Source: Galbitalea sp. SE-J8 (lineage in GTDB: Bacteria > Actinomycetota > Actinomycetes > Actinomycetales > Microbacteriaceae). Taken from it: a stretch of 64,000 bases of DNA. The position numbers were made by a program, and so were the translations under genes. The DNA is taken from the NCBI RefSeq assembly GCF_030345695.1, contig NZ_JAUASV010000011.1, forward strand, positions 1 through 64,000. Direction: 5' to 3'. The notes under the pieces are model-generated. The model was not told the DNA's origin and made no database searches. It saw nothing but the letters and a program-made list of their open reading frames with translations. Positions 21,020-31,543 of this stretch are shown here, piece after piece (the first letter of the stretch is position 1; each line of letters starts with the position of its first letter).

Positions 21020-22951
21020 GTGGCCGACACCGTCGCCTGGCGCCCGAGGGCCGGCGAGATCCCGACGCAGCCGGGCGTGTACCGGTTCCGCTCCGAGAAG
21101 GGCCGCGTGCTCTACGTCGGCAAGGCGAAGAACCTGCGCTCCCGGCTCTCGAACTACTTCCAGCCGCTGCCGAGCCTGCACGAGCGCACCCGGCGGATGG
21201 TGCTCACCGCCCGCAGCGTCGAGTGGACGGTCGTGGCGAGCGAGTTCGAGGCGCTGCAGCTCGAGTACACCTGGATCAAGGAGTTCACACCGCCGTTCAA
21301 CGTGATGTTCCGGGACGACAAGACCTATCCGTTCCTGGCCATCACGCTCGCCGACGACGTGCCGCGCGTGCTCGTCACGCGCAACCGCAACCTGCGCGGC
21401 GCCCGCTACTTCGGGCCGTACACCAAGGTCTGGGCGATCAAGGAGACGGTCGACAACCTGCTCAAGCCGTTCCCGATGCGATCGTGCTCCGACAGCACAT
21501 ACCAGCGGGCCGAGCGCACCGGCCGTCCGTGTCTGCTCGGTGACATCGGCAAGTGCGCCGCGCCGTGCGTCGGCCGCATCTCGAAGGCGGACCACAAGGC
21601 GATCGCGCTCGATTTCGCGAACTTCATGGCGGGCAACGACCAGCGCTACGTCGGCGACCTCACGAGGCGGATGAAGGCGGCCTCCGCCGAGCTCGACTTC
21701 GAGTCGGCCGCGCGCTACCGCGACCAGATCCAGGCGATGGAGGCGGCGCTGTCGAAGACGAACGTCGTGCTCGCCGAGGACGTCGACGCCGACGTGTTCG
21801 GCATCGCCGACGACGAGCTAGCCGCCGCCGTGCAGCAGTTCATCGTGCGCGGCGGGCGCATCCGCGGTGTGCGCAGCTGGGTGGTCGACAAGGAGCTCGA
21901 CGTGACCCTCGGCGAGCTCGTCGAGACGGTGCTGCAGAACGCCTACGACCCCGACGACGGCCAGGCCGGCGGCGAGCCGCCGCGCGAGGTGCTCGTGCCC
22001 GCGCTCCCGGATGACGCCCCCGAGCTCGAGCAGTACCTCACCGGACTGCGCGAGCGAGCCGGCCGGGTCGCCATCCGGGTCGCGCACCGCGGCGAGAAGG
22101 CCGCGCTCGCGCAGACCGTGACGACGAACGCCAAGCAGGCGCTCATGCTCTACAAGACCCGCCGCTCGGGCGACTTCGTGGCCCGCAGTCAGGCGCTCAG
22201 CGACATCCAGGAGGCGCTCGGCATGTCCGACGCCCCGCTGCGGATGGAGTGCTACGACGTGTCGCACCTGTCCGGCACGAACGTCGTCGCGTCGATGGTC
22301 GTGTTCGAGGACGGCCTGCCGCGCAAGGACCAGTACCGGCGCTTCTCGATCGCGGAGACGACGGACGACACCGAGTCGATCCACCAGACCCTGACCAGGC
22401 GCCTCGCCTACCTGCGCGAGCCGGAGGAGCTCGTCGACGACGAGGGCAAGCGCGCCCGGTTTGCGTACAAGCCGAACCTGCTCATCGTCGACGGCGGCCA
22501 GCCGCAGGTCGCGGCGGCGCAGCGCGCGCTCGACGAGGCCGGAATCACCGGCATCACGCTGTGCGGCATCGCGAAGCGCCTCGAGGAGATCTGGCTGCCC
22601 GACAGCGACTACCCGGTGATCCTGCCGCGCAACAGCGAGGCGCTCTTCCTGTTCCAGCGCATCCGCGACGAGGCGCACCGCTTCGCGATCACCTACCAGC
22701 GCCAGCGCCGCCGCTCCGACATCTCGTCGCAGCTCGCCGAGATCCCGGGCCTCGGGCCGAGCCGGGTGCGGGAGCTGCTCAAGCACTTCGGCTCGGTCGC
22801 GCGGCTCAAGCGCGCGGATGCCGCGGCGATCGCCGAGGTGCGCGGCATCGGGCCGGCGCTCGCGACCGCGATCGTCGCGGCCCTGAGGCCGGATGCGGCG
22901 GCACCGGCAGACGGCACCGGCGCCGACGCTCCCGCGCGCCCGGTATCGTGA
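21020..22951 (+). CDS. uvrC: Excinuclease ABC subunit C
   Basis: UvrC makes both incisions in excision repair. The 643-residue protein has the GIY-YIG nuclease domain ([19 protein letters not shown], residues 15-35), a UVR motif ([19 protein letters not shown]) that contacts UvrB, the RNase H-like nuclease core ([20 protein letters not shown] and [10 protein letters not shown]), and tandem helix-hairpin-helix motifs ([17 protein letters not shown] and [16 protein letters not shown]). The start is GTG 21020 with GGGGAGGGG about 8 nt upstream. That ribosome binding site lies inside a 10-codon frame (20984-21016) whose first codons resemble the uvrC start. It follows uvrA closely, and rapZ begins 34 bp after its stop. 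Confidence 0.97.
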   Translation: MADTVAWRPRAGEIPTQPGVYRFRSEKGRVLYVGKAKNLRSRLSNYFQPLPSLHERTRRMVLTARSVEWTVVASEFEALQLEYTWIKEFTPPFNVMFRDDKTYPFLAITLADDVPRVLVTRNRNLRGARYFGPYTKVWAIKETVDNLLKPFPMRSCSDSTYQRAERTGRPCLLGDIGKCAAPCVGRISKADHKAIALDFANFMAGNDQRYVGDLTRRMKAASAELDFESAARYRDQIQAMEAALSKTNVVLAEDVDADVFGIADDELAAAVQQFIVRGGRIRGVRSWVVDKELDVTLGELVETVLQNAYDPDDGQAGGEPPREVLVPALPDDAPELEQYLTGLRERAGRVAIRVAHRGEKAALAQTVTTNAKQALMLYKTRRSGDFVARSQALSDIQEALGMSDAPLRMECYDVSHLSGTNVVASMVVFEDGLPRKDQYRRFSIAETTDDTESIHQTLTRRLAYLREPEELVDDEGKRARFAYKPNLLIVDGGQPQVAAAQRALDEAGITGITLCGIAKRLEEIWLPDSDYPVILPRNSEALFLFQRIRDEAHRFAITYQRQRRRSDISSQLAEIPGLGPSRVRELLKHFGSVARLKRADAAAIAEVRGIGPALATAIVAALRPDAAAPADGTGADAPARPVS

Positions 22952-22985
22952 GAGCCCCGCACCGCCGACCCGTGAGGCCCTCCCC

Positions 22986-23855
22986 GTGACGTCCGAGACG
23001 CAGCAGCTGCTCATCGTCACGGGCATGTCGGGCGCCGGGCGGTCGACGGTCGCGAACTCGCTCGAGGACCTGGGCTGGTACGTCGTCGACAACCTGCCGC
23101 CGCAGATGCTGCCCCCGCTCGTCGACCTCGCCCGGCGCGCCCGCGACACCCTGCCGCGGATCGCCGCCGTCGTCGACGTGCGCGGCGGCCGCCTGTTCAC
23201 CGACCTCGAGGGCGCGCTCGATGCGCTCCGCCGCGAGATCGGCGTGCGCATCCTGTTCCTCGAGGCCACGGATGCCGCCCTCGTCCGCCGCTTCGAGCAG
23301 GTGCGGCGACCGCATCCGCTGCAGGGCGACGGCACGATCCTCGACGGCATCGTCGCCGAGCGGGAGCGGATCGCACCGCTGCGCGCCCTCGCGGACGTCG
23401 TGCTCGACACCTCCGAGCTCAACATCCACGAGCTCGCGACCCGGGTCGCCGAGCAGTTCGCGCCCGCGGACACCCCGGGGGTGCGGGTCACGCTCATGAG
23501 CTTCGGATTCAAGTACGGCCTGCCGACCGACGCCGACATGGTCGCCGACGCGCGCTTCCTGCCGAACCCGCACTGGGATCCGGCGCTGCGCGATCAGACC
23601 GGCCTCGACCCCGCGGTGAGCGAGTACGTGCTGTCCCGGCCGGGCGCGCGCGAGTTCGTCGCCGCCTACTCCGCCGCCCTCGCGCCCGTGCTCGCCGGCT
23701 ATCAGCGGGAGGACAAGAGACACGCTACGATCGCTGTCGGATGCACGGGCGGCAAGCACCGATCCGTCGCCGTCGTCGAGGAGCTCGCGGCCGCCGTGCG
23801 CGGCCTGCCCGGCGTCGTCGTCCGGGTGAAGCACCGGGACCTGGGACGCGAGTAG
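22986..23855 (+). CDS. rapZ: RNase adapter RapZ
   Basis: The 289-residue protein has the N-terminal P-loop ([19 protein letters not shown]), the [13 protein letters not shown] segment and the conserved C-terminal [17 protein letters not shown] of the RapZ/YvcJ family. In E. coli RapZ senses glucosamine 6-phosphate and guides decay of a small RNA; in actinobacteria its role is less clear. The start is GTG 22986; a TATCGT hexamer at 22944-22949 overlapping the uvrC stop could be its -10. It is followed 47 bp later by whiA. The yvcK/cofD-like gene that usually lies between rapZ and whiA is absent. Confidence 0.95.
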   Translation: MTSETQQLLIVTGMSGAGRSTVANSLEDLGWYVVDNLPPQMLPPLVDLARRARDTLPRIAAVVDVRGGRLFTDLEGALDALRREIGVRILFLEATDAALVRRFEQVRRPHPLQGDGTILDGIVAERERIAPLRALADVVLDTSELNIHELATRVAEQFAPADTPGVRVTLMSFGFKYGLPTDADMVADARFLPNPHWDPALRDQTGLDPAVSEYVLSRPGAREFVAAYSAALAPVLAGYQREDKRHATIAVGCTGGKHRSVAVVEELAAAVRGLPGVVVRVKHRDLGRE

Positions 23856-23902
23856 CGACCCCGCGCCAGCACCGCATCCGTCGATCCAGCAAGGAGTAGC
23901 CC

Positions 23903-24883
23903 GTGGCATTGACCGCCGACGTCAAGGACGAGCTCGCGAAGGTCGTCGTCGGCAAGACGTCGGTGCGCGCCGCCGAGCTCGCGAGCGTGCTGCGCTTCGC
24001 GGGCGGGCTGCACACCATCTCCGGCCGCCTCGCCGTGGAGGCGGAGCTCGACTCGGCCGTCTCGGCATCGCGGCTGCGCAAGGACCTCGCCGAGCTGTAC
24101 GGCACCCGCAGCGCGGGCATCGTCGTGCAGCCCTCCGGCCAGCGCAAGACCCCGCAGTACCTCGTGCGCGTCGTCGAGGGCGGCGAGACGCTCGCCCGCC
24201 AGACCGGGCTGCTCGACTCCCGGCGGCGGCCCGTGCGCGGCCTGCCGAACCGGCTCACCACCGGGTCGCGCGAGGAGCTCGCCGCGATCTGGCGCGGGGC
24301 GTTCCTCGCCGCGGGATCGCTCACCGACCCGGGCCGCTCGGCGTCGCTCGACGTCGCCTGCCCGAGTCCCGAGGCGGCCATGGCTCTCGTCGGCGCCGCG
24401 GGCCGGCTCGGCGTCACGGCCAAGGCGCGCGACGTGCGCGGCGTGACGCGCGTCGTGGTCCGCGAGGGGGAGGAGATCAGCAGGCTGCTCGTGCTCATGG
24501 GCGCCGGGGACACCGTCGCCGCCTGGGAGCAGCTGCGCCAGCGCCGTGAGGTCCGGGCGACCGCCAACCGGCTGGTCAACTTCGACGACGCCAATTTGCG
24601 CCGCTCCGCGCAGGCGGCGGTCGCGGCCTGCGCCCGCGTCGAGCGCGCCCTCGAGATCCTCGGGGACGGGGTGCCGGAGCACCTGCGCTACGCCGGCGCG
24701 CTGCGCCTCGACCACCGCGACGCGAGCCTCGACGAGCTCGGCCACTTCGCCGACCCGCCGATGACGAAGGATGCGGTCGCCGGCCGCATCCGTCGCCTGC
24801 TCGCGATGGCCGACAAGCGCGCGGTCGAGCTCGGCGTGCCGGGCACGGATGCGGGCCTGCCCGACGATCTGATCGACGCCTGA
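23903..24883 (+). CDS. whiA: DNA-binding protein WhiA
   Basis: WhiA is a transcription factor conserved in Gram-positive bacteria that controls sporulation in Streptomyces and division genes elsewhere. The 326-residue protein has the N-terminal LAGLIDADG-like domain without catalytic residues ([27 protein letters not shown]) and a C-terminal helix-turn-helix ([20 protein letters not shown], residues about 280-300). GTG 23903 has AAGGAG upstream. The sequence spanning its stop, GCCTGAGCGCG, occurs twice more within the next 55 bp. Confidence 0.96.
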   Translation: MALTADVKDELAKVVVGKTSVRAAELASVLRFAGGLHTISGRLAVEAELDSAVSASRLRKDLAELYGTRSAGIVVQPSGQRKTPQYLVRVVEGGETLARQTGLLDSRRRPVRGLPNRLTTGSREELAAIWRGAFLAAGSLTDPGRSASLDVACPSPEAAMALVGAAGRLGVTAKARDVRGVTRVVVREGEEISRLLVLMGAGDTVAAWEQLRQRREVRATANRLVNFDDANLRRSAQAAVAACARVERALEILGDGVPEHLRYAGALRLDHRDASLDELGHFADPPMTKDAVAGRIRRLLAMADKRAVELGVPGTDAGLPDDLIDA

Positions 24884-24935
24884 GCGCGGTCTGCCTGAGC
24901 GCGCTCGGCCGGAGCACTGTCGCGGCCTGAGCGCG
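24878..24935 (+). repeat. Stop-spanning 11-bp repeat after whiA (three copies)
   Basis: GCCTGAGCGCG lies at 24878-24888 (its TGA is the whiA stop), 24893-24903 and 24925-24935. The second TGA is in frame, 15 bp after the first; the third is not. Confidence 0.75.
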
Positions 24936-24982
24936 GGCTCGACGCATCCGGTAACCCGCCGGTATCCCCGCTGGGCGCTCAC

Positions 24983-24988
24983 TAGACT
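24983..24988 (+). promoter_or_regulatory. Candidate -10 of the sodA promoter
   Basis: TAGACT in ACTAGACTCG would give a leader of about 55-60 nt before the sodA ATG. No good -35 is visible. Confidence 0.4.
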
Positions 24989-25051
24989 CGAAACCGCCGG
25001 CCCGGACCGCCGATCCCGCGTGTCCGGGGCGTGCGGAAATGGAGAAGCGCA

Positions 25052-25678
25052 ATGGCTGAGTACACCCTCCCGGATCTCGCGTACGACTACGGGGCACTCG
25101 CTCCGAGCATCAGCGGCACGATCATGGAGTTGCACCACTCGAAGCATCACCAGGCCTACGTGACGGGCGCGAACACCGCGCTCGCGCAGCTCGCCGAGGC
25201 CCGCGAGAGCGGCAACCTCGCGAACGTGAACAAGCTCGAGAAGGACCTCGCGTTCAACCTCGGCGGTCACGTCAACCACTCGATCTTCTGGACGAACCTC
25301 AGCCCCGAGGGCGGCGACAAGCCGACGGGCGACCTCGCGACCGCGATCGACGGCCAGTTCGGCTCGTTCGACGCCTTCGTCGCGCAGTTCACGGCCGTCG
25401 CGCTCGGCGTGCAGGGCTCCGGCTGGGCGGTGCTCGCCTACGACATCATCGGCGGGAACCTGACCACGTTCCAGCTGTTCGACCAGCAGGGCAACGTGCC
25501 GCTCGGGCTCGTGCCGCTGCTCATGCTCGACGTGTGGGAGCACGCCTACTACCTCGACTACAAGAACGTGCGGGCCGACTACGTCAAGGCGTTCTGGAAC
25601 ATCGTGTCCTGGGACAACGTGGAGGCCCGCTACACGGCCGCGACCGAGAAGACCGGCGGCCTGCTGGTACTGTCGTAA
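25052..25678 (+). CDS. sodA: Superoxide dismutase, Mn/Fe family
   Basis: This enzyme dismutates superoxide in the cytoplasm. The 208-residue protein has all four metal ligands: His28 ([13 protein letters not shown]), His76 ([10 protein letters not shown]), Asp160 and His164 ([11 protein letters not shown]). The start is ATG 25052 with GGAGAAG upstream; an in-frame GTG at 25031 is less likely. Mn against Fe preference cannot be set with confidence, though Mn is usual in actinobacteria. The gene appears monocistronic and precedes the glycolytic cluster by about 100 bp. Confidence 0.97.
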   Translation: MAEYTLPDLAYDYGALAPSISGTIMELHHSKHHQAYVTGANTALAQLAEARESGNLANVNKLEKDLAFNLGGHVNHSIFWTNLSPEGGDKPTGDLATAIDGQFGSFDAFVAQFTAVALGVQGSGWAVLAYDIIGGNLTTFQLFDQQGNVPLGLVPLLMLDVWEHAYYLDYKNVRADYVKAFWNIVSWDNVEARYTAATEKTGGLLVLS

Positions 25679-26791
<1,113 letters not shown>

Positions 26792-26810
26792 GCGCGACAG
26801 ACACCGAGCG

Positions 26811-28025
26811 ATGACCCTCCGCACGATCGAGAGCCTCGGCGCCCTCGGCGGGCGCACCGTCCTCGTCCGGCTCGATCTCAACGTCCCCCTGAAGGACGGC
26901 GCGATCACGGACGACGGACGCGTGCGCGCGTCGCTGCCGACGCTGAACCTGCTCATCAACGCCGGCGCCCGCGTCGTCGCGATGTCGCACCTGGGCCGCC
27001 CCGACGGCGCGCCCGACCCGAAGTACAGCCTCGCGCCCGTCGCACAGCGCCTGTCCGAGCTGCTCGGCAAGCCCGTGACGTTCGCGACGGACACCGTCGG
27101 CGACGCCGCCCGTGAGGCGGTCGCGGCGGCGTCCGACGGCGACGTCGTGCTGCTCGAGAACCTGCGCTTCAACGCGGGGGAGGCGAGCAAGGACGCCGAC
27201 GAGCGTCTCGCGTTCGCGGAGCGGCTCGCGGCGCTCGGCGACGTGCTCGTCTCCGACGGCTTCGGCGTCGTGCACCGCAAGCAGGCGAGCGTGTACGAGC
27301 TCGCGACCCTCCTGCCGAGCGCCGCCGGCACCCTCATCGCCGCGGAGCTCGACGTGCTCGACCGGCTCACCGAGAACCCCGAGCGCCCCTACACGGTCGT
27401 GCTCGGCGGATCGAAGGTGAGCGACAAGCTCGGCGTGATCGGGCACCTGCTGCCGCGCGTCGACAACCTGCTCATCGGCGGCGGCATGCTCTTCACCTTC
27501 CTGGCCGCGCAGGGTCACCCGGTCGCATCCAGCCTGCTCGAGAAGGACCAGATCGACACCGTGCTCGGCTACCTGAAGGACGCCGAGGAGCGCGGCGTGC
27601 GGATCGTGCTGCCGACGGATGTCGTGGTCGCGTCGGGCTTCAGCCCGGCTGCCGAGCACGAGATCGCCGCGGCCGACGCGATCGAGGGCACCGCGTTCGG
27701 CGCCTCGGGAATCGGCCTCGACATCGGACCGGACACCGCGGCGCGGTTCGCCGAGATCATCGCGGCGTCGACGACCGTGTTCTGGAACGGGCCGATGGGC
27801 GTGTTCGAGTTCCCCGCCTTCGCCGCGGGCACGAAGGCCGTCGCGCAGGCGCTCACCGGGGTGAGCGGCCTCGGCGTGGTCGGCGGCGGCGACTCGGCCG
27901 CGGCCGTGCGGGCGCTCGGCTTCTCCGACGACCAGTTCGGCCACATCTCGACGGGCGGCGGCGCGAGCCTCGAGTTCCTCGAGGGCAAGAAGCTCCCCGG
28001 GCTGGAGGTGCTCGGATGGCAGTGA
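26811..28025 (+). CDS. pgk: Phosphoglycerate kinase
   Basis: Pgk makes ATP from 1,3-bisphosphoglycerate. The 404-residue protein carries [55 protein letters not shown] and the nucleotide-binding [17 protein letters not shown]. The start is ATG 26811, 19 bp after gap, and its 3' end overlaps the tpiA start by 10 nt. Confidence 0.98.
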   Translation: MTLRTIESLGALGGRTVLVRLDLNVPLKDGAITDDGRVRASLPTLNLLINAGARVVAMSHLGRPDGAPDPKYSLAPVAQRLSELLGKPVTFATDTVGDAAREAVAAASDGDVVLLENLRFNAGEASKDADERLAFAERLAALGDVLVSDGFGVVHRKQASVYELATLLPSAAGTLIAAELDVLDRLTENPERPYTVVLGGSKVSDKLGVIGHLLPRVDNLLIGGGMLFTFLAAQGHPVASSLLEKDQIDTVLGYLKDAEERGVRIVLPTDVVVASGFSPAAEHEIAAADAIEGTAFGASGIGLDIGPDTAARFAEIIAASTTVFWNGPMGVFEFPAFAAGTKAVAQALTGVSGLGVVGGGDSAAAVRALGFSDDQFGHISTGGGASLEFLEGKKLPGLEVLGWQ

Positions 28026-28834
28026 CCCCTCGACCGGCTCAGGACGGCGGCGCCGCGCGCACGCCGTTCATCGCCGGCAACTGGAAGATGAACCTCGACC
28101 ACCTGCAGGCGATCGCCTTCGTGCAGAAGCTCGCCTGGAGCCTCAGGGACGCCGGCCACGACTTCGCCGCCGTCGAGGTCGCGGTGTTCCCTCCGTTCAC
28201 CGACCTGCGCAGCGTGCAGACGCTCGTGGCCGCCGACAAGCTCGAGCTCGCCTACGGCGCGCAGGACCTGTCGGCGCACGACTCGGGCGCGTACACCGGC
28301 GAGATCTCGGGGGCGTTCCTCGCGGCCCTCGACGCGCGCTACGTGATCATCGGCCACTCCGAGCGCCGTCAGTACCACGGTGAGACGGACGAGGTGGTGG
28401 CCGCCAAGACGGCGGCCGCGATCAAGCACGGCATCGTGCCGGTGGTGTGCGTCGGCGAGACCGCCGAGGATCTCGAGCAGCATGGGCCGTCGGCCGTGCC
28501 GGTCGCGCAGCTCCGCGGCGCACTCGCGCACCTGTCGAGTCCCGCCGATCTCGTGATCGCGTACGAGCCGGTCTGGGCGATCGGCTCCGGGCAGGCCGCG
28601 ACCCCCGAGCAGGCGCAGCAGGTCTGCGCCGCGCTGCGCGCCGAGCTCGGGTCGCTGCTCGGCGCCGACGTCGCCGCGGCGACGCGCATCCTGTACGGCG
28701 GCAGCGTCAAGTCGGGCAACATCGCGGGCTTCCTCCGGCAGCCGGACGTCGACGGCGCCCTCGTCGGCGGCGCGAGCCTCGACGTCGCCGAGTTCTCGAG
28801 CATCGCGCGCTACCAGAAGCACGTCGGCGTCTGA
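28016..28834 (+). CDS. tpiA: Triosephosphate isomerase
   Basis: TpiA interconverts dihydroxyacetone phosphate and glyceraldehyde 3-phosphate. The 272-residue protein has FIAGNWKMN at its start, the catalytic His in IIGHSERRQ, the catalytic Glu in AYEPVWAIG, and phosphate-binding YGGSVKSGN and VGGASL. ATG 28016 overlaps the last codons of pgk; an in-frame GTG at 28022 that overlaps the pgk stop as GTGA is an alternative start. The first 15 residues are variable. Confidence 0.97.
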   Translation: MAVTPRPAQDGGAARTPFIAGNWKMNLDHLQAIAFVQKLAWSLRDAGHDFAAVEVAVFPPFTDLRSVQTLVAADKLELAYGAQDLSAHDSGAYTGEISGAFLAALDARYVIIGHSERRQYHGETDEVVAAKTAAAIKHGIVPVVCVGETAEDLEQHGPSAVPVAQLRGALAHLSSPADLVIAYEPVWAIGSGQAATPEQAQQVCAALRAELGSLLGADVAAATRILYGGSVKSGNIAGFLRQPDVDGALVGGASLDVAEFSSIARYQKHVGV

Positions 28835-28844
28835 CCGCGCACGG

Positions 28845-28850
28845 TAGGAT
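28845..28850 (+). promoter_or_regulatory. Candidate -10 of a secG promoter
   Basis: TAGGAT just after the tpiA stop would give secG a leader of about 45-50 nt. secG could also be read from the glycolytic operon. Confidence 0.35.
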
Positions 28851-28904
28851 TGTCTCCGGCTGTCGGCCAGACGAACGCCACCGACCGCACGAAAGGTACT
28901 CTCC

Positions 28905-29156
28905 GTGTTGATCCTCCAGGTCGTGCTCCAGGTCATCCTGGGGATCACGAGCCTTCTGCTCACGCTGCTCATCCTCCTGCACAAGGGGCGCGGCGGCGGC
29001 CTGTCCGACATGTTCGGGGGCGGCGTCACGTCGAACCTCGGCGCGTCCGGCGTCGCGGAGCGCAACCTCAACCGGTTCACCGTGCTCCTCGGCCTGGTCT
29101 GGATCGTGAGCATCATCGTGCTCGGCCTCATCACGAAGTTCGACGCCGCCAGCTGA
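28905..29156 (+). CDS. secG: Preprotein translocase subunit SecG
   Basis: SecG is the small third subunit of the SecYEG channel. The 83-residue protein has two membrane spans (residues about 2-24 and 57-77) joined by a conserved loop, LLHKGRGGGLSDMFGGG. GTG 28905 has GAAAGG upstream. Its place just after tpiA is common in Gram-positive bacteria. Confidence 0.95.
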   Translation: MLILQVVLQVILGITSLLLTLLILLHKGRGGGLSDMFGGGVTSNLGASGVAERNLNRFTVLLGLVWIVSIIVLGLITKFDAAS

Positions 29157-29187
29157 TCCGGCGGGCGCCGGCCACCCGGCACACTCC

Positions 29188-29215
29188 CACACAGCATCGT
29201 TCACACAGCATCGTC
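29188..29215 (+). repeat. 14-bp tandem duplication in the rbpA leader
   Basis: CACACAGCATCGTT (29188-29201) is followed at once by a copy with one change (29202-29215), just before the ribosome binding site of rbpA. Confidence 0.8.
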
Positions 29216-29232
29216 CCTTCGGAGGAGATTCC

Positions 29233-29601
29233 ATGGCTTCAGGCGGCAGCGCCATCCGGGGTTCGCGCGTCGGCGCGGGTCCCATGGGCGAACAGGACCG
29301 CGGCTACCACGCGGACCGCATCGCGATCTCGTACTGGGACGCCCTCGGCAACGAGACCGTGCGCTACTTCGCCGCGGGCCTCCCCGAGGAGGAGATCCCG
29401 GATGTCATCGACTCGCCCTCGTCGGGCCTTCCCGCCGGTCGTGACCGCGAGAACCCGCCGCAGGTCGCCAAGCTCGAGCCGTACAAGACGCACCTCGCGT
29501 ACGTGAAGGAGCGCCGCACCGAGGAGGAGGCGGCCCAGCTCCTCGAGGAGGCGCTGGCGCAGCTGCGCTCCCGCCGCGGCACGGCGGCTCCCACCGCGTA
29601 A
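29233..29601 (+). CDS. rbpA: RNA polymerase-binding protein RbpA
   Basis: RbpA is an actinobacterial general transcription factor that binds RNA polymerase and the principal sigma factor and stabilises the open complex. The 122-residue protein begins MASGGSAIRGSRVGAGPMG, has the core domain HADRIAISYWDALGNETVRYF and the sigma-interacting C-terminal helix (HLAYVKERRTEEEAAQLLEEA). A GGAGGAG ribosome binding site precedes the ATG. It is convergent with pgl; a bulged hairpin at 29675-29697 lies between them. Confidence 0.96.
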   Translation: MASGGSAIRGSRVGAGPMGEQDRGYHADRIAISYWDALGNETVRYFAAGLPEEEIPDVIDSPSSGLPAGRDRENPPQVAKLEPYKTHLAYVKERRTEEEAAQLLEEALAQLRSRRGTAAPTA

Positions 29602-29674
29602 CGCCCGCGCAGCTCCCGACCGTGCCCGTTCGCGGATGCGGTCAGCGCCCGTCCGTCACGACCTGGGCCGTGAA

Positions 29675-29697
29675 GCCGGCGGAGCTCTCCGGCCGGC
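29675..29697. terminator. Possible bidirectional hairpin between rbpA and pgl
   Basis: GCCGGCGGAG (29675-29684) pairs with CTCCGGCCGGC (29687-29697) with one bulged base and a very short loop. It lies between convergent genes. There is no T tract, so terminator function is a guess. Confidence 0.4.
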
Positions 29698-29705
29698 CCG
29701 CGCCC

Positions 29706-30509
29706 CTAGAACTCGTCGGTGGAGTCCGCCGCTGTCCAGAACAGCTCGGTCGCCATGAGGCTCTCGGGCACCTCCGCCGTCGCGTCGCGGTCGACGAAGA
29801 AGACCGTGGCATCGCGGCCCTGGGCGCCCGACGCGGGCACGTCGGCGACGCTCGCGTCCGCGAGCGTGAGGCCGAGGGCGGATGCCTTGTCGGCGCCCGA
29901 CATGACGGCCCAGACCCGGTGCGACGAGTTGATCACCGGCAGCGTCAGGCTGAGGCGCTCGGGCGGCGGCTTGGGGGAGTTGCGCACCGGGATGACCGTG
30001 CGCACCGCCTCGCGGATGCCCGATCGCCCCGGGAACAGGGAGGCGATGTGGGCGTCCGGCCCGACGCCGAGGAAGGTCACGTCGAACGGCGGGTAGGCCG
30101 CGCCGTCGAGGCCGAAGCGCGCGAGCTCGGCCGCGTAGGCATCCGCAGCCTCGTCGAGGGTGAGACCATCGTCGGAGGCCGGGAACGCGTGCACCGTGCT
30201 GCCGTCGAGCCCGAGCACGTCGAGCAGCGCCTCCCGGGCCTGCGTCTCGTTGCGCTCGGCGTCGCCGCGCGGCAGCCACCGCTCGTCGCCCCACCAGAAG
30301 TGGACGCGACTCCAGTCGATGGTCTGCCGCGCCTTCGACTTGCGCACGGACTTGAGCACGGCCGCGCCCATCGTGCCACCGGTGAGCACGACGGCCGCGT
30401 GACCGTACTCGTCGATGACATCGATGAGCGTCGTGATGAACCGGGCGGCGACCGCCGCCGCGAGCGCCGACTTGTCGGGATGGACGATGACTCGACGCCC
30501 GTTGCTCAT
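29706..30509 (-). CDS. pgl: 6-phosphogluconolactonase
   Basis: Pgl hydrolyses 6-phosphogluconolactone, step two of the oxidative pentose phosphate pathway. The 267-residue protein has AAVVLTGGTMGAAVLKSV, the family segment VHFWWGDERWLPRGDAERN, and FDVTFLGVGPDAHIASLFPG. The start is ATG 30509 with AGGAGG upstream; the frame is open further but without support. It lies 4 nt after opcA and is the last gene of the tkt-tal-pgi-zwf-opcA-pgl operon. Confidence 0.96.
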   Translation of the reverse strand: MSNGRRVIVHPDKSALAAAVAARFITTLIDVIDEYGHAAVVLTGGTMGAAVLKSVRKSKARQTIDWSRVHFWWGDERWLPRGDAERNETQAREALLDVLGLDGSTVHAFPASDDGLTLDEAADAYAAELARFGLDGAAYPPFDVTFLGVGPDAHIASLFPGRSGIREAVRTVIPVRNSPKPPPERLSLTLPVINSSHRVWAVMSGADKASALGLTLADASVADVPASGAQGRDATVFFVDRDATAEVPESLMATELFWTAADSTDEF

Positions 30510-30513
30510 CGGC

Positions 30514-31515
30514 TTATTCCTCCTGTGTCGCGCGCCGGTTCGTGACGGCCTTCGCCGCCTTGCGCACCGCGCGCTCATCCGTTCCCCCGAGCAGTTCGAG
30601 GCCGTGACGGATCACGTCGCCGAACAGGTCGTCCGGGTCGAGCCTACGCAGTTCCTCGGCGAGGCAGTCGCGCAGGCTGCGGCGTGGCAGCGAAATCTCG
30701 TGCGTCGGCTGGTTGGGCTGCTCGAGCACCGCGACGGCGTGCGTGGTGCGCTCGAGGCGCACCTCGCCCGACGGACGATGCAGCACGACGCCCTGGATGC
30801 CGCTCGAGCCGTGCGCGCGCGTCGACGTCGACAGCTCGACCTCGACATCGAGCTGCAGGCGCAGCCACGCGGCGAGCAGGAACGACGAGGGAGAGTCGGC
30901 CGTGCCGAACACCTCGACGCCCGTGACGGGCTCGTACGGCGGCTGGTCGAGCACGGCCGCGAGCTGGGCGCGCCACAGCGTGAGGCGCGTCCAGGCGAAG
31001 TCCGTGTCGCCCGGCGTGTACGAGTCGGCGAGCCGCACGAGCGCCTCGAGCGGGTTCTCGCTCGCGGCGGCATCCGTGATGCGGCGCTGTCCGATCGTGC
31101 CGAGCTCCGTGTCGGCGGCGCGGTCGGGCGCCTGGCCCGGCCACCACACGACGACCGGCGCGTCGGAGAGCAGCAGGCCCGTGACGAGACCCTCGGGGTC
31201 GGTCGCGGTGGCGCCGTAGGCCTTGAGCACGATGACCTCGCTCGCGCCGGCGTCGCCGCCGACCCGGATCTGCGCGTCGAGCCGGGGATCGGCGAGCGCC
31301 TCCTCCTCCGGGTCGGTGGAGATAACGATGACGCGCATCGGGTGCTCGCGCGAGGCGTCGTTGGCGGCCTCGATCGCCTCCTCCTCCTCGCCGAGGTGCG
31401 TGGAGATCACGAGGGTGAGCACGCGCCCGAGGGCGACGGCGCCGCCCTCCTCGCGGATCTTCACGAGCGCCTTCGAGACGCCGGGCGTCGTGGTGTTGGG
31501 CAGATCGACGATCAC
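30514..31515 (-). CDS. opcA: Glucose-6-phosphate dehydrogenase assembly protein OpcA
   Basis: OpcA is needed for assembly or activation of Zwf in cyanobacteria and actinobacteria. The 333-residue protein has the conserved RVIVISTDPEEEALADPRLDAQ (residues about 61-82), DAPVVVWWPGQAP and LSTSTRAHGSSGIQGVVL segments of the family. It starts at GTG 31515, 28 bp after zwf, and its product acts on the product of that neighbour. Confidence 0.95.
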   Translation of the reverse strand: MIVDLPNTTTPGVSKALVKIREEGGAVALGRVLTLVISTHLGEEEEAIEAANDASREHPMRVIVISTDPEEEALADPRLDAQIRVGGDAGASEVIVLKAYGATATDPEGLVTGLLLSDAPVVVWWPGQAPDRAADTELGTIGQRRITDAAASENPLEALVRLADSYTPGDTDFAWTRLTLWRAQLAAVLDQPPYEPVTGVEVFGTADSPSSFLLAAWLRLQLDVEVELSTSTRAHGSSGIQGVVLHRPSGEVRLERTTHAVAVLEQPNQPTHEISLPRRSLRDCLAEELRRLDPDDLFGDVIRHGLELLGGTDERAVRKAAKAVTNRRATQEE

Positions 31516-31543
31516 AGTTCTCTTCCGATCATGGCAGTTCTCA

